A program made the position numbers and the translations under genes. From Chloroflexota bacterium (lineage in GTDB: Bacteria > Chloroflexota > Dehalococcoidia > Lucifugimonadales > VGZR01), in assembly GCA_027625225.1 (NCBI GenBank), contig JAQBWG010000021.1, positions 1-14,328 on the forward strand: 14,328 nt of DNA, written 5' to 3'. Of this stretch, positions 14,222 to 14,328 are shown in pieces. The notes below the pieces were generated by a model, which did not search any database, had not been told where the DNA came from, and was given only the letters and a program-made list of their open reading frames with translations. Each line of letters starts with the position of its first letter. Position 1 is the first letter of the stretch.

Positions 14222-14328
14222 CTACTCACTTCGGCCTTGAATCGTAATCACCTTCGGCGTCGCAAAAAGCCGCTCCATGTTCGCCTTATTAACATCCTCC
14301 TCGGTCAGTGTCAGCCGAGGCCCTCCTA
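14222..14328 (-). CDS. C-terminal fragment of a gene cut by the window edge
   Basis: On the minus strand an open frame enters from the right edge and runs 34 codons to a TAG at 14222-14224. It reads as an ordinary soluble C-terminus with segments such as LTEEDVNKANMERLF and TPKVITIQGRSE, and its codon usage resembles that of the neighbouring genes. I do not recognise the family from this piece. It is convergent with the methyltransferase gene. Confidence 0.55.
   Translation of the reverse strand, partial: GGPRLTLTEEDVNKANMERLFATPKVITIQGRSE

Overview
This window looks like a contig from a bacterial genome of the Chloroflexota (SAR202/Dehalococcoidia-like). That placement is inference. It rests on a secreted protein with HIHSGTC-type CHRD repeats, a COG1964-type radical SAM protein, a mix of DHDPS-family, DegT-family and OFA-type MFS genes typical of such genomes, and GC-rich coding sequence with many C-ending codons. 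No rRNA, tRNA, CRISPR array or insertion sequence was found.

Layout. (1) Positions 25-1459 hold two divergent, membrane-anchored TlpA-like thiol-disulfide oxidoreductases. The minus-strand one has an in-frame TGA exactly where the first Cys of its CxxC active site should be, with a SECIS-like hairpin right behind it. It is best read as a selenoprotein (U-P-T-C), and it is the most striking item here. The plus-strand paralogue keeps a normal WCPPC and is followed by a small ABM-domain monooxygenase gene. (2) Positions 1845-7760 hold a tiny membrane-protein ORF and then a plus-strand run of enzymes: an SDR dehydrogenase, a cysteine synthase-like PLP enzyme, a DegT/DnrJ-type PLP aminotransferase, a HemL-like class III PLP aminotransferase and a DHDPS-family lyase. 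Several carry their own promoter or terminator, so this is a neighbourhood rather than one tight operon. (3) Positions 7858-11055 (minus strand) hold a secreted protein with four CHRD-like repeats plus a C-terminal cupredoxin-like domain that has lost its copper ligands, and an MFS carrier. (4) Positions 11197-14140 (plus strand) form a tight three-gene operon: a Cys-rich radical SAM protein resembling archaeal tetraether synthase (Tes), an SRPBCC/START-like protein and a class I SAM methyltransferase. (5) At 14222-14328 the C-terminal end of a further minus-strand gene runs off the window.

How they may work together. The two redoxins plausibly handle extracytoplasmic thiol chemistry, with the Sec form favouring faster reduction. 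The SDR, PLP enzymes and DHDPS-family protein suggest amino-acid or sugar-acid metabolism, but no substrate can be read from sequence. The last operon fits chemistry on a lipid or other hydrophobic substrate: a radical SAM step, a lipid-type binding fold and a methyl transfer. That is inference from families and gene order.
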